DNA of 64,000 nucleotides from Fomes fomentarius (GCA_022606135.1 JABYQN010000001.1:2542001-2606000), one strand, 5' to 3'. Counted from the first letter of the stretch, positions 36,421 through 48,377 are shown. Translations and numbers: made by a program. The notes: generated by a model from the sequence alone, not told the origin.

Positions 36421-37136
36421 TCGCCTCGCATTGTGACCACGGAGTGGGTGGGGGTTTCGGCTGTGACTTCGAGGACGAAGTACAGTTGGATACTTGTATA
36501 TCATGTGTGGATCGCGATATGCCTACAAGTGAAAGTCAGGCTCGTCTGCTGTCCTTCGTCGTGTTCTGGCAATATATAAGTATGTACATGACATGATGAA
36601 GGTAGTACAGTACTTGAGACGGTATACCGTATGAGACCTATCACCATGATGGGTGGCGGTGTTCGCGCTTATCTGTCTATCACACCCATGGTCCGAAGGA
36701 GTATGTATCTCCGCCGTGTCCAGGGTTCTCCTTTTCGACTCTTTTTTCTCCTTCATTCCTGAATTAATGAACACATAGATAGACGTTCCTCATACAATCC
36801 TTCTACTTGCAAGAAGCTCAGGCCGTAGATCACAATCAACGCTCGATCGAGTGGCATGCGTAGCGATCATACATATTAGTTGGCCAAGGCCTCGCAGTGT
36901 TCATGTAAGTGCCGACAATCAGTAAGCGTCTGTAAGCGTGCAGACATGTGCAGATCAATATTTCGCGGATCATATCAGGCAGATGCAGAGTGTGTGTATC
37001 TGGCGGGTACATAAGGCCTGTTCGTTCGAGGAAGATGCCCCAGGAGCCCGGTTGCCCCCCCTTCACTTCGCCTTTGGCCTATTCCTTCTACGCCTGCTCG
37101 CCTCTCATTTCTCTTTCATCAATACCTCACAAGATC
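36421..37136. other. Intergenic, upstream region of the intact CBM19-like gene
   Basis: No coding feature is supported. A pyrimidine-rich stretch at 37080-37135 directly precedes the start codon, as is common in fungal 5' leaders. Confidence 0.5.
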
Positions 37137-37674
37137 ATGCACTTCTCCAACGTTCTCCTTCTCCCCCTCGCCCTCATCGGCGCGGTCGCTGCTGGTCCCA
37201 TTGTCGAGAGGCGTGAGCCAGGGCATCTTGAGGCGTAAGTACTTCTCGGGGTTCCCCTATTCAGCACAGATGTCACAATATTCCTTCTTCACAGTCGCCA
37301 GGGCTTCGTGCTCGACAATGGTCGCCAGGCGCAGGCTCTGAACCGGAAGTTCCAGACGCTAAACGAAAACTCTCCCTGCACGTCTGGCGAGAACGCGTGT
37401 GTCAACGGCGGCTTCGCGCAGTGTGCGAACGGCAGATTCGTCGTGTTCCCTTGCAACACCGGCCTGCGGTGCTTCGCGCTTCCTCTCGTTCTCTCCCCTG
37501 GAACGAGGTATGCATGGTTTGTTCACTTGATCGTCCTCTCTCGCTGATGAACTTCCCTGCAGCTTGGTGTGCGACACTGAGGCTGACGCTGCGGCTCGCA
37601 TTGCTGCAACCGGTGCTGGTGGGCTCTTTGGGCGTGAATACCATGAGGATAAGAGGTACTTTGATGAAGAGTAG
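37137..37674 (+). CDS. Small secreted cysteine-rich protein, CBM19-like (putative chitin-binding)
   Basis: Exons 37137-37234, 37295-37507 and 37563-37674 join to 140 aa. A clear signal peptide (MHFSNVLLLPLALIGAVAAG) is followed by a short propeptide with a dibasic-like ERREPGHLEAR. Six cysteines come in the order C..GENAC..GGFAQC.NG..VVFPC..GLRC...(P)L..SPGTSLVC, the spacing seen in CBM19 chitin-binding modules of fungi. It ends DTEADAAARIAATG plus an acidic/basic tail. It is likely secreted and associated with the cell wall. Chitin binding is inferred from the cysteine spacing only. It is the only intact member of a local family of three; the other two lie just upstream and are broken. Confidence 0.78.
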
Positions 37675-38066
37675 GCGTACTTGGAATAGCTTTATGACCA
37701 GCGATCGCGAAATTAATGTGAATGTGCTCCCGCCTAAACCTATCCACCGATCTGGCAAATGTCCCGCGCCAGTCTTAAGGTTTGCAACGCTTCGGCTTGG
37801 GGTGGTGATGTGCATGCGTTGACATGAACGCATCATTGGGCCGTTCGTTGCCTGTGAAGAGTCCGTAAGTGGGTACACCGAGGCCTCGACTCGGAGGCTT
37901 CATGTTGGTAGACGATGTTTGTGCATGTTTACCAAAGGCTTCCGAATCTAATACGACCAAACAGGTGATGTCGGTCGGTCTGGCGCTACAGGAGCTCCAA
38001 GTGTACTTGCCAATTGGTTCTATCAGCCTTCACGGCTTCGTATTCCGCTTGCGTTCTGTTTGCAGT
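37675..38066. other. Intergenic, no gene seen
   Basis: This holds the 3' flank of the CBM19-like gene and the upstream region of the SRP receptor beta gene. Nothing coding is supported. Confidence 0.5.
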
Positions 38067-39057
38067 ATGGATGATGCAAGTCCAGGTCCCGAGGTGCAAT
38101 CACCCGCAACGGCATCGATGCCTCATTTGCAAGTAGTCGCTGCCCTGGTGCTTGCTGTAGTCCTCGTCATCAGTCCGTCTTCTAGCTGCTCTGAAGTTGC
38201 CAGCTGTTGACGACCCCTCAGTATATGTACTATTTGCACGGAGAAAGTCAAAACAGCGTGGAGATGCCGTAATTCTAGCGGGTTACTCGGATGCGGGGAA
38301 GACTGCGATACTGTCTACCGTGAGTGACGCATGTCTTGGTCTGGCGTTCATGTCGTAACACTTGCCTCTAGCTCCTCTACAAGCAAACACTTCCTACAAA
38401 TACTTCCATGCAGACAAATGCTGCACTCGTAGCGCTTCCTTCGACTCACCAAACGCTTCGTCTGATCGACGTTCCTGGGCATCCTCGCATCAGGAACCAG
38501 TTCCAGGAATATTTGCCTCATTCCAAAGCTATTGCGTTCGTGGTGGACTCGAGCACCGTCTCACGAAATGGCCCCGCTGTTGCTGAGTACGTTGAAGATT
38601 CAACTCTTGTCATATGCTCTGACGCGCATCCACCAGACATCTGCACTTGATCCTCAACGCTCTGACATCATTACCTCTCTCACGCGAGATTCCCGCACTT
38701 ACTATCGTCGCGCACAAATGCGACTTGCTCAAGTCTACTGCGACCGCATCCTCAGAACAACTCGCGATCAACCGCGTAAGATCAATCCTCGAGCGAGAGC
38801 TGGAGAAGCGTAGAGCATCACATGCGAATGGCGTGGGGGTGGAGAGTCTTGGGGCTGAAGACGCGGACTCGCAGCTGGGTGGGCTTGAGTGCACGGGGAG
38901 CGGGGAGTTTAAGTTCGCCGAGTGGGAGGGCGGGGAGGTTGGATTCGTTGGAACCTCTGTGTCCGTCGGTAAGCATGTCGCTGCTGGTGCGGACGAAAAG
39001 TACCCTGAAGGTGATGGACTCTCTTCCCTTCGCGAATGGCTTGAAAACTTGTCGTGA
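38067..39057 (+). CDS. SRP102: Signal recognition particle receptor beta subunit (SRP102-like)
   Basis: Exons 38067-38172, 38222-38319, 38372-38586 and 38637-39057 join to 279 aa. SR-beta is an ER-anchored GTPase that holds the alpha subunit for co-translational targeting. The single N-terminal membrane helix (about residues 20-40, LQVVAALVLAVVLVIIYVLF) runs across the first intron and is followed by ARRKSKQRG. The GTPase motifs are G1 GYSDAGKT, G3 DVPGH and G4 AHKCD (a variant of NKxD). The tail ends in DGLSSLREWLENLS, typical of the family. A Gly/Glu-rich insert lies near residues 210-245. The first intron uses GTCCGT as donor, chosen because it alone restores the frame. Confidence 0.9.
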
Positions 39058-39855
39058 TCTTGCATGATGTTGTATAACGAAGAATTTTCCCTCTCCCCGA
39101 AACTCAGAGAGACTTTCATGGCCCGAGCGCTGTGACAAACAGAGACAAACACACAAAGCCTTTAAAATTCTGCGTGGTCAGTTGTGTTTCTGCACGCAGC
39201 CTTTTAGACAGTGCCTGTCCCTTCGAACTTCTGCAACAGCGGACATGGCGATTCGGTTATGCGGAGAGTAGGTCCGAAGGATGGGGAGGACAAAGAGCTC
39301 ACACACCATTCTTTCGAGATACGCGGTGGTGTTGTGAGTGTCAGAACCTCCCCACATCTTTCTTACATCTTTACGCCTTTGTAGAACAGGACACAATCGA
39401 TTGTGGTGCAATTTACTTTCGTTGTGACTTCGAAAATTGCCAATCGGCCGTGATTCAACGGAAATGTGTGGTTACTACGCATACAAGTGACATAAGTATG
39501 TTGACGTGCTATTGGTTTAGATCTGAGCGACACGATATTTGACTCGTCTCAATTATCTCTAGCTATTATAAAGCTTCTTCAAGTTCTACCCGTAGTCGTT
39601 CTCGACTAGTCACTGGTGTGACTTCCTTGTCTCTACCCTTCATGTTAGTGGAATGGCACCTGTGTTCCTATTTGTCCCATCGCAATAATGGCTAGATGGA
39701 TGTCTAGCTGTAGGATGCTGCATAGCGGGTCTCTAATCTTATTGTTGTTTGAGAAACGCGTCTCTGACTGTAGTGAGCAACGTTCGATGCTTTGCATGTG
39801 TCAATTCGTCGGTTTCAGAGTCGCGCGCTCTTATGGAATCATCACAACATGCGCC
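39058..39855. other. Intergenic, no gene seen
   Basis: Only short frames without family motifs occur in these 798 bp. The right end is the upstream region of the mannosyltransferase gene. Confidence 0.5.
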
Positions 39856-41421
39856 ATGTCCTTGCACTCGAACTACATCCGACATGTACCCTCATTCTCT
39901 AACATCCTCCTGATATCGTCGGTCCTGCGCCTTGCTCTCATAGCCTACAGCGAATGGCATGATGCGCACTCAATTGTAAAATACACAGACGTCGACTACC
40001 GCGTGTTCAGTGACGCTGCTCGGTTTGTCCTCAACCCCTCCGAGAGCAATCGAGCAGAGGGACCGCTGGCTGAGCTCGTCAATGTCGGGAGGTGAGTCTA
40101 CACACGTCTGGCGTCGCGATAGAAAGAATGACGTGAATGCTGCCTTGCGCAGTCCGTACACCCGCGCCACCTACCGTTACACCCCGTTACTCGCTGTCCT
40201 CCTCGCGCCGAACGAATGGCTGCATCCGTCGTTCGGGAAGTTTCTCTTCGCTGGCGCGGACATCCTCGCCGGAGTGTTGATGTACAAGCTCCTCGTGTCC
40301 GTCATACTTCCAAGCGCACCCCGCCACTCGTTGTCCTCTGACGGGGCAGGCAGGAGGACTGGGGGCGTGGAGCGGGATGCAGAGTCACAGAAGGAGAAGA
40401 GCGAAGCCATACGCCAGCAAGCTACGCTCCTTGTTTCTCTGCACCTCCTGAACCCGCTCGTCTTCACCATCTCGACACGCGGTTCGTCCGAGTCTGTCTT
40501 GTCCCTGTTCGTCCTCTCCGCCCTCTACTATGCGTTGAAGGGGCAATGGGACATCGCCGCAACCCTGCTTGGGCTGTCTACACACTGGAAGATTTACCCA
40601 TTCATATATGGTGTCGCCTGTCTAGGCGTCATTGGGAGTCAGCATGGGGTCGCGCACGGCTGGAAGGGATGGCTGCAGTCCGTCGTGAATATGCGGACGG
40701 TCAGGTTCGCAGTCATAAGTGGTACGACGTTCGTCGTACTCGGTGCTACCATGTACGCTATGTGAGTCGTCACGGTCTCTCACCGCTTCCCTATGTCCAA
40801 ACTCAAAGTCCCTCGCGACAGCTGGGGCCAGCCCTTTCTCGAGGAGTCTTATCTTTACCACCTCCACCGGCTTGACCATCGGCACAACTTCTCGCCATAC
40901 TTCTATCTAGTGTACCTCACCTACCCATCCGCGGACTCTATCCCGGCGACGACGTGGTGGCAGCAGCTGCTCAGATCTCCGCTTACGAGTTTCGTACCGC
41001 AGATGAGTCTTGCGCTGGGGACGGGCTTCTTGTTCGGTCGGAGGAAAGACAACTTGGTGTTCGCGTGGTTCGTGCAGACGTTCGTCTTCGTTGTGTTCAA
41101 CAAAGTCTGCACCTCGCAGGTGAGTCTCGGCTCGTGTCTGGATTTACCAGTAGGAGTTGCTGACATTGTCATGTTCGACAGTACTTCCTGTGGTACATGC
41201 TGTTCCTGCCTTTGCTAGTGCCGCGCCTTGCCATGTCTTCCCGTCGTGCTCTTACGTACGGAGCGGTCTGGATTGGAACACAGGCGCTGTGGCTGAGCGA
41301 GGCATACAAGCTTGAGTTCCTTGGCCAGGACGTCTTCTTTGGGCTCTGGATCCGTGTCCTGGTCTACGTTTTTGGAAATTGCTGGGTTCTGGCGGGGATC
41401 ATGGAGTCATACACACAATGA
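39856..41421 (+). CDS. GPI14: GPI mannosyltransferase 1 (PIG-M / Gpi14)
   Basis: Exons 39856-40091, 40153-40761, 40822-41119 and 41182-41421 join to 460 aa, the usual family size. The enzyme adds the first alpha-1,4 mannose to the GPI anchor precursor in the ER lumen, using dolichol-phosphate mannose. The lumenal DXD motif is in [10 protein letters not shown] near residue 40. [49 protein letters not shown] and [13 protein letters not shown] are diagnostic PIG-M segments. The protein is strongly hydrophobic throughout, with many membrane helices. A charged loop (about residues 145-165, [20 protein letters not shown]) is inserted before the ISTRGSSES segment. An in-frame ATG lies 56 codons upstream, but the chosen start gives the expected N-terminus. 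Confidence 0.93.
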
Positions 41422-41541
41422 CACATGTATGTGAAGGTCTGAGGAAAGCTGTTTCGATAGCGTTACGATGCAAGGCTGGAATGCTTCTGGATATCATACA
41501 CATGACAAGATACTCAAGATCCTCACCACAGATGTCTTCGA

Positions 41542-42190
41542 TCACCCATGCAGCAGCTTCTGGTCAATTAACTCCTTCGTGAACCCTTCTGCGCCTTCTC
41601 GCACCTCGATCACCTTGCTCACGTCGGCCTAAAAGGGTCAACTCATCAGGATGACGATCCGTGGTCATGTCGACGAAACGTACTGTGGACTGGAAGTCTA
41701 GGAATGCACTTGCGTGCAGCGTCAAAAGACCCATCTCGCTTGAAGTCGGTGCCCAGTTGATCAGCACGAGCGGGAAGCTTTTTCGCCCGTCGGAATGATT
41801 GAGTTCATACGACAGGAGGACATATCGCGGTGAGTTCTCGGGGAGCTCTGTACACGCAGAGATGGCACACGATCTAGCACGATGCACACGAGAGGAGATG
41901 TGGGGTATAGATGCACACCTTCTGCGAGGTCCTCGATGCTGATGTCGTCAAACTGCTCGACCTCCTCCATCACCAGCTTCTGCTTGTTGATCTTGATGAC
42001 GATCGCGGCGTGTCCCGCATCCCGCCTGGCGAATCTGAACTTGCGGAGGGAGGCCTTGAGCTCCTGAGGGATATCGACGGTACGAGACTGCGGGCCCGGT
42101 CAATTCATGGTTGCAGAGCATGCATAAGGCATCGGGGAGATGTCATTCAGGATGAACGCGTCCTCAGTGCATAGATGGGACACAGACCAT
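41542..42190 (-). CDS. GMF1: Glia maturation factor (ADF/cofilin-like Arp2/3 debranching factor)
   Basis: It reads in three main coding pieces after a tiny first exon. TVDIPQELKASLRKFRFARR leads to KINKQKLVMEEVEQFDDISIEDLAE, then ELPENSPRYVLLSYELNHSDGRKSFPLVLINWAP, and a last exon DVSKVIEVREGAEGFTKELIDQKLL with the stop at 41542. This is the whole ADF-H fold of GMF, about 140 aa. GMF binds the Arp2/3 complex and removes actin branches. Spacing and the PRYVLLSYEL..DGR segment separate it from cofilin. The start is uncertain: the ATG at 42190 would give only two or three residues before a 100-bp intron with a weak donor. Confidence 0.85.
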
Positions 42191-42290
42191 GGTGACGGTT
42201 CAGATTGCAGTCGTCGTGCAGCACTTGGCGGTCAGACTTAGACTGGGCACTGCGCCCTGTTTGGAAACGCACACGGTGATAGTCGGGGAT

Positions 42291-42299
42291 ATCTGATAA
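42291..42299 (+). promoter_or_regulatory. Perfect ATCTGATAA element upstream of MFS transporter A
   Basis: A nine-base match to ATCWGATAA, 234 bp upstream of the start codon. Confidence 0.6.
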
Positions 42300-42336
42300 G
42301 ATTATTTTTCTGGCCTGGACTCGTTCGCTAAGCCAT

Positions 42337-42348
42337 ATCTGATTAGAT
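42337..42348 (+). promoter_or_regulatory. ATCTGATTAGAT element shared with the siderophore promoter
   Basis: The same 12 bases occur on the minus strand at 22292-22303 and 22359-22370. This copy is 185 bp upstream of the MFS start codon. Confidence 0.6.
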
Positions 42349-42532
42349 GAGTGTATCTGGACGTCGCTATTGGTTCAGTGAGGGTGAGGAGCGCCCGAGA
42401 AGCAGATCCCTTCGCACCATCTTTCGTTCCGGAACTGTCCAGGATCCTGGCGCTGCTGAGTCGCGGGCGGAGGAATGTTACTTATCTTTCACGAGGCCTG
42501 TTGTTGTTGAGTTAGGTTGTGTCTTGACCACC

Positions 42533-44772
42533 ATGTCCGCTAGTACTGCGCCACTGTATGAAGACGAACTTACTACAGAGGGTATGTTGTCTATTCGAGT
42601 ATTTGGAAGACTGGAATCGCTTACGAACCTCCGTTCTGGCGGCGCAAGGCCACTCAAACAGTGGGGATGCGCATGCAGAGCAGCAGCCTTCGAAGTCGAG
42701 ATGGTTCAAAGCGTCTCCGATATGGTGTGTTCTCCCCCAGTGACGTAGCATGTGTACTTGTACTTCTAACAAAAACCGTAGGATGTTGACCCTGGTGGCT
42801 GTCGCAGCTATCTCAACATCTGGGACGGTAGCCCCCCGTGTGGAGATATACACGCGTACCATCTGTCGCGACTATGACCTGGACATGGGACCCGCTGGAT
42901 GCAGGTCAGACCCGAAAGTGCAGGCCGCGGCGGCCCAGCTCATGGCGATCATCTCGGCCTCATGTGGCTTCCTCTCCACTGTTACTGCGGCGTGGTGGGG
43001 CTCGGTGAGCCAATCGCGCCAGTCTAAGACTACAGCGGGAACTGACAGTACTTTTGTACTCGCTAGCTGTCAGATTGCTACGGCCGTATGTGGGTGCTTG
43101 GGTTCAATGTTGCCGGACTGATGTTGTCCGACCTGAGCTTCATTGCTGTGGCGCACTTCTGGGAGGCGCTGCCCGGCACCTACTGGTGGTTCGCTCTCGG
43201 GCCAGTAATCGAGGGCAGTGTAGGAGGTCGGTCCAGCCTTCAATAACTGTTCAAACACAGAAGCAACATTCTGACGACGTCCCGTATTCGCTCCAGGCAT
43301 CTCCGTCGCCTCGATTGTCATGCACGCGTACATCTCCGACTGCTCCGACCCAACCGCAAGGTAAGTTCATCCACTCCGCAAAGCTTCGTGCGCTCTGAAT
43401 CTAGCGTGCATCAGATCTCGAGCGTTCTCCCAGCTGATGGGCCTGCTGTTCGTCGGAATGAGCATCGGGCCCCTTCTTTCGGGGTACATCATGCGCGTCA
43501 CAGGCGAGCTGCTCCCAGTATTCTATGCGACGGCCGCCATCGACACTGCAGTGTCGCTGGCCGTCTGGCTCATAATGCCCGAGTCCATATCTCCTGCCGA
43601 GATGCGGAAGCACTGCTCGGTCAGGGCAGAGCGCATGAACGCGATGGGCCCCGGCGCGGTCGGGTGGTTGAGGCGTGTAGGGAGCACACTGGACTTTATC
43701 TCGCCAATGTCTGTGCTATTACCTAGGAGGGTCGAACACCCTGGCAGGAAGAAGTCGTTTGACTGGACTATCCCTATTCTCGGTGCTGCGTACGGTTTCG
43801 GAACCTTCATTCAGGTGTGTATATATGACTTTGGGTTATGCGAGTTTGTCTGACGTGAACATGCAGGCAGCTATATACCAACAAATACAGTATGCATCCG
43901 CCGTGTTCGGTTGGACGTCTGACGTCGTGCGTACAGAAGCTTCTGCAGCCCTGTGAGTGCGGACTAACCTACCTTGTACAGGTGAGCTATTGGCTCGGTG
44001 CTATGCACACTGCGAAGGCAGTATACCTGGCATTAGTCTTCCCTGGTATGACTGTCACTCGATCGGTAGTCTATCCTCACTCATTCCGATGCTAGCCATC
44101 GTCAAACTCTTGACCGTCTTGTGGGCACGGCGCCAACGCCCTGCCTCTGGGGAGGCGCAGGCTCTACTCGCTGACACGGACGAGGCACATCCGTCCAAGA
44201 AGGTCGCGCCAGTCGCTATTCTGGACCTATGGCTGGCCCGGGCCGCTGTGGTTACGGATATCATCTTCTACGGACTGGCATTCCTCACGCGGTCGGGGGC
44301 GCTCTTCGCGCTATACACGAGCTGCATCTCGTTCGGCACACACTTTGGGCCCACGGTGCAGAGTCTCACGCTGGATGTGTACGGCAGGACTGGGGCGACG
44401 GACACAGGACGGCTGCTGGGAGCGTTGACGGTGGTGTCTGCACTGAGGTAAGTTCGGCCGGACGTGGGCCGAGGGGATTATGCGATTCGGATGACAACGA
44501 TGACTGACGGACGTTGGCCCGCACTGCGCAGCTCGCACATCATTGGGCCTGCACTGTTTGGATTCATTTACATGAAGACCGTCGCGACCGTCCCTGGCGC
44601 GTTTTACTTGCTGCAGTGCGCAGCGCTGTTCACAAGCTTGGTGCTTTTGACGTTCGTGCGACTGCGCAGACAAAGGGGACAAGGGCCCAGCTCTCTGGAC
44701 TCTCCCCAGGGTGCAACGGTGTCTGCGCAATCAGAAGAGGACTTTGGGCGGGGACGAGGAAGGGAGAGTTGA
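42533..44772 (+). CDS. Major facilitator superfamily transporter A
   Basis: Ten exons: 42533-42581, 42649-42724, 42782-43004, 43067-43226, 43297-43360, 43415-43814, 43867-43926, 43982-44045, 44096-44447, 44532-44772. They join to 562 aa. It is a 12-helix type MFS protein. The loop 2-3 motif LSDCYGR follows WWGS, and GLLFVGMSIGPLLSGYI and IMPES mark helices 5-6. The N-terminal half carries a lumenal or external insert with two Cys (CRDYDLDMGPAGC). A long central loop (RQRPASGEAQALLADTDEAHPSKK) and an acidic C-terminus complete it. It is a paralogue of the next gene (45405-47989). It does not resemble the 14-helix siderophore importers, so the substrate is unknown. Iron-type GATA elements lie upstream. 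Confidence 0.88.
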
Positions 44773-45404
44773 GTGGGCCCAACTGTGTCCCAAAACAGTG
44801 AGGCATCGCAGGATGAGGTGCGAGAGGGATCCATAGAGTTCATTGTATAAGTAAGCAAGCTGTTGATCGTGGCACGACCGCTCTCGTACGCTATCGGTAT
44901 CGGCAAAAGGCACTATCGACGCTGACTTTGGAGGCCCTGATAACTGCGCCGAGTACTAGGCAGCGCCGCTGCTTGCTGCGTTAGTTGAATGCGAGCGCTT
45001 CGAGGCTTGGAAGCAACGTCATCTACTAATCATCATGCGCAATGACGCGCGTAAGTAGGGGACTGCGGAACGGGAATGTCGGTCAGAGTTTCATGGACGC
45101 AGCATGGACGCATGTGCAGAGGGCGTGGCATACCAGTTCCAGCCTCCAGGAGCGAGAGCGGGCATGGAGATGGTGGCAAAGTTGGCAATCGCACGGGGGC
45201 CCGGAGGATAATTCATAGATCCAGCATGATGACATACCTGCCACTTCTCCCTCTCGCTGCTTGGTACTTATCTCAACCTCTCCGTCCTCCTTCTGTCCCT
45301 TCATCTCCCGTGAGGGTGTGTCGAACTGCAGTCTGCTATCGTTGCAGCTCGACAGTCTACCCGCAGCACCGGCACGGCAAGCTTCACGCCGAACGCGCCC
45401 AACG
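44773..45404. other. Intergenic between the tandem MFS genes
   Basis: No gene is supported. Unlike the upstream region of MFS A, I find no ATCWGATAA-type element here. Confidence 0.5.
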
Positions 45405-47989
45405 ATGTCACGGTCTTCCTCACGGGACGTTCCTCTCCTCCGCGCCGACGCCCGGTCCCGCTCGCGCCCGGGCTCACGCCCTCGCACCTCGCGACACACA
45501 ATCGTCCCGCCCATCACTTTGGGCCCCGAAGACATCATCAATCCGAACGCGCAGATCAACGAAGAAGACGTAGAGCTCGTTCACGAGCTCGTCCATCCCC
45601 ACCAGCACCACCATCATGCTGCCGAGGCGACCCTTGTCGAGGACGCGGACGGACCGGATGGAGCCCTAGGCGAGGTGGAAGAGGAAGAGGAATATGACTA
45701 TGAATGGAGGCACAAGCTGCCTTGGTGGAGGCGGCCTTCGCCTTGGTGGTCAGTACCATCTGCATCAGTGATCGTCGGTCGTGCAAATTCAGATCGTCTT
45801 CTTTGCGTCCAGGTTCCTCGCATATGTGCCGTTTGCAGCCATTGCGCTCACCATCACTGCCGCCGCAAAGATTGAACTCTACAACTACCTCGTCTGTCAG
45901 GCCCTCAAGCCTGTATTTGACCCTGACAATCACGGCGAGGGTCTCGTCTCAACGGTCGTGAAGCATGTAATCGCGTTCGAAGGTAAGCGATGTCTGGTTT
46001 CTGACCGTCATCCCTCTCATCTGACTGTCGTCCGCAGACCCGGCCGAGAGGGGTTGTGCTCAGGATCCCGTCGTGCGAGCGGCTGTCGCAAAGCTAACGA
46101 CAATCCAGACAACCTCAATGGGTGTCCTGACCTGCATGACCACAGCATGGTGGGGCTCGGTAGGTCTCTATATCCATCCTCTTAGACTCAAGTCGCGACA
46201 CTAACCTACGTTCCTAGCTATCCGACCGCTACGGCCGAACGACAATCTTGAGTTGCGCCGTTATCGGAGTCCTACTCATGGACATTAACTTCCTATCCGT
46301 GTTCTGGTTCTACGACTACATTCCGGGAGGCTTCTGGTTTCTGCTCCTGGGTCCTCTGATTGAAGGACTCCTTGGAGGTGAGGCATTATGCACGAGCTAT
46401 CGAACGATGACGTATGACGACTAAATACCTGCCCTTCTAGGCCAGGCGTTGATAAGTGCTACGATTCAGGCATACATATCTGACTGCACTCCACCGGCGC
46501 TCCGGTGAGTAGATACTGCACACTATTCACACCAGACATGACGCTAATTGATCCGCAGTTCTGGCATATTCTCCTTGTATCTCGGTCTGATGTTCACTGG
46601 TGTCGCAATTGGGCCGACCCTCGGCGGGCTGGTAATCCGCTTCACAGACAGGTTCATATACGTCTTCTACATCTCTGCCACCATCCACGCGGTCTACGCC
46701 TTCCTCGTGTGGTTCATCATCCCCGAATCGCTCTCCCGCTCAGAGATGCTTGAGGCTCGGGCTCGTCGTAAGACCACTGACGAGGAATATCGCATCGCAC
46801 ACGCACATGGCGGTCTGCTCGTGCTGTTGAAGAGGGCATTCGCGTTTTTGACTCCGCTCAGCATCTTCTCACCCATTGAACTGAACAATGGGAACCCCGC
46901 GAAGGGGAAGAGTCGCGATTGGAGCCTGCTCTTCTTGATCATTGCGTCTGGATTTGTCAGCTCTCTGATCGTATGTCTTCCCCATCTTCTATTTTCTCCT
47001 ATAAAGCTCATACGGATTTTCACAGGGCTTGTATGTTTATATCATACAATTCCTGACAGGCTTCTATGAGTGGAATTCAGAACAGGCAAGCAAACTCTCC
47101 GCTCGCCACCTAACATATGCTCAGTGCCGTACAGATCGGCTATTGGTTCAGCTCGGTAGGCGCAGCACGAGCAGTATTCTTGACAGTTGTCCTCCCGAGC
47201 AAGTTTTCCCTGCCCCATCTTCTCCATCAAAGATAACTTACATGGCGTCGTGCAGTTGCCATCAAACTCACAAAGCCCATCCAGCCCATCCTGCTTCCGG
47301 TGGAGCCAGAGGAGCCCCTCAACAGCCCGACGACGGAGTCTTCTCTCCAGCCTACGCGCTCCTCGAGCCCGCCCTCATCACCAGGCAGTCATGCTCACAT
47401 CGCACATGCACCGAAGTTCGACCTCCGGGTGGCGCAGGTGTCCGTGGGCTTTGACGTCCTCGTCTACGTGCTCGTGGTGTTGAGCCCGAGCGGGCTGATG
47501 TTCGCCTTAGCGACTGCGCTGGGCGCACTGGGCATGGGCTTCGGGCCCGCCGTCCAGTCCGTCGCACTCACGCTGTACCACCGGCGCGGAGGTAAGGACA
47601 CTGGCAGACTCTTTGGTGCGATGGGCGTCGTGCAGGCCCTGAGGTACGCCTCGCAACTTGAAATGAGGACCTACGGAACACTGACGAGCGTTGTCACAAC
47701 ATGCAGTTCACAGGTGCTCGGCCCGTTTGTGTACGGTCTGGCCTACATGAAGACAGTCGCGACGTTCCCGAAGTTGATCTTCGTTCTCGCTGCCTGCGCT
47801 ATGACCATCGCGTTCATAATGCTCATGTTTGTGCGCCTGCCGAAGGAGGAGCATGTACCCTCTGGGGACGTTGAGGAGCAGGAGGGGTTACTTCCCCGTG
47901 TCGAGCGCGAAGATACCCTCGTTGGCGCGCCCGAGCCTCTGGTGCTCGTCGAGGACGAGGATAGCGTCCAGAAGGTCATAAAGCCGTGA
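45405..47989 (+). CDS. Major facilitator superfamily transporter B, paralogue of A
   Basis: It is spliced from about ten exons between 45405 and 47989; the exon set parallels transporter A. A long N-terminal cytosolic part (about 115 aa) is Ser/Arg-rich, then acidic, with a His run (HQHHHHAAE). The transport core has WWGS followed by LSDRYGR, GLMFTGVAIGPTLGGLVI and IIPESLS. GFGPAVQSVALTLYHRRGGKDTGRLFGAM and GPFVYGLAYMKTVATFP align with transporter A (GPTVQSLTLDVYGRTGATDTGRLLGAL and GPALFGFIYMKTVATVP). The first intron donor is uncertain; GTACCA after codon TCA keeps the frame. The His run could bind metal, but it may only be low-complexity sequence. The substrate is unknown. Confidence 0.87.
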
Positions 47990-48377
47990 TCAACAATCGT
48001 CACTGGCCCTTGTTTGTCTTATTCAATCTCTCCAGCTCGTAAACCATCCCGTATATCTTCTCATCCGCAGCCATGTCCGTCTCACAGCATACGCATCGAG
48101 GACTCCAGCACCACTAGTATTATATGATCCAAGATCTTGTCGCTCACGTCTCTCTTCTCGCAGGTCTCTAGTGTCTGTGTCCAACTGTACTTGTCTGTAG
48201 ATCGTTCGCCGTCATGTCCATTCTCTGTGGTCAGTGTCTAGTCGTACATAGAGCCGGAATATACAAACATATACCAGGAAGTACAACATGTAGATCGTCC
48301 GACGTGGCTAGAATGGGGCTGACAAGAAGAGCGGCGCTCAACGGAAGGCAGAGTCCAAGTGCGAACTGTAGTATAAA
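47990..48377. other. Convergent intergenic spacer
   Basis: These are the 3' flanks of MFS B and of the inositol phosphatase gene, which face each other. No coding feature is seen. Confidence 0.5.

Larger units (their letters stand above)
42191..42532. promoter_or_regulatory. Upstream region of MFS transporter A with iron-type GATA motifs
   Basis: The region between GMF and the MFS gene. It holds TGATAG (42277-42282) and ATCTGATAA (42291-42299). The latter is an exact match to the extended consensus ATCWGATAA known for SreA/Sre1-type repressors. ATCTGATTAGAT at 42337-42348 is identical to the 12-mer found twice in the siderophore promoter. Regulation of the MFS gene by iron is inference from these sites. 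Confidence 0.6.
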
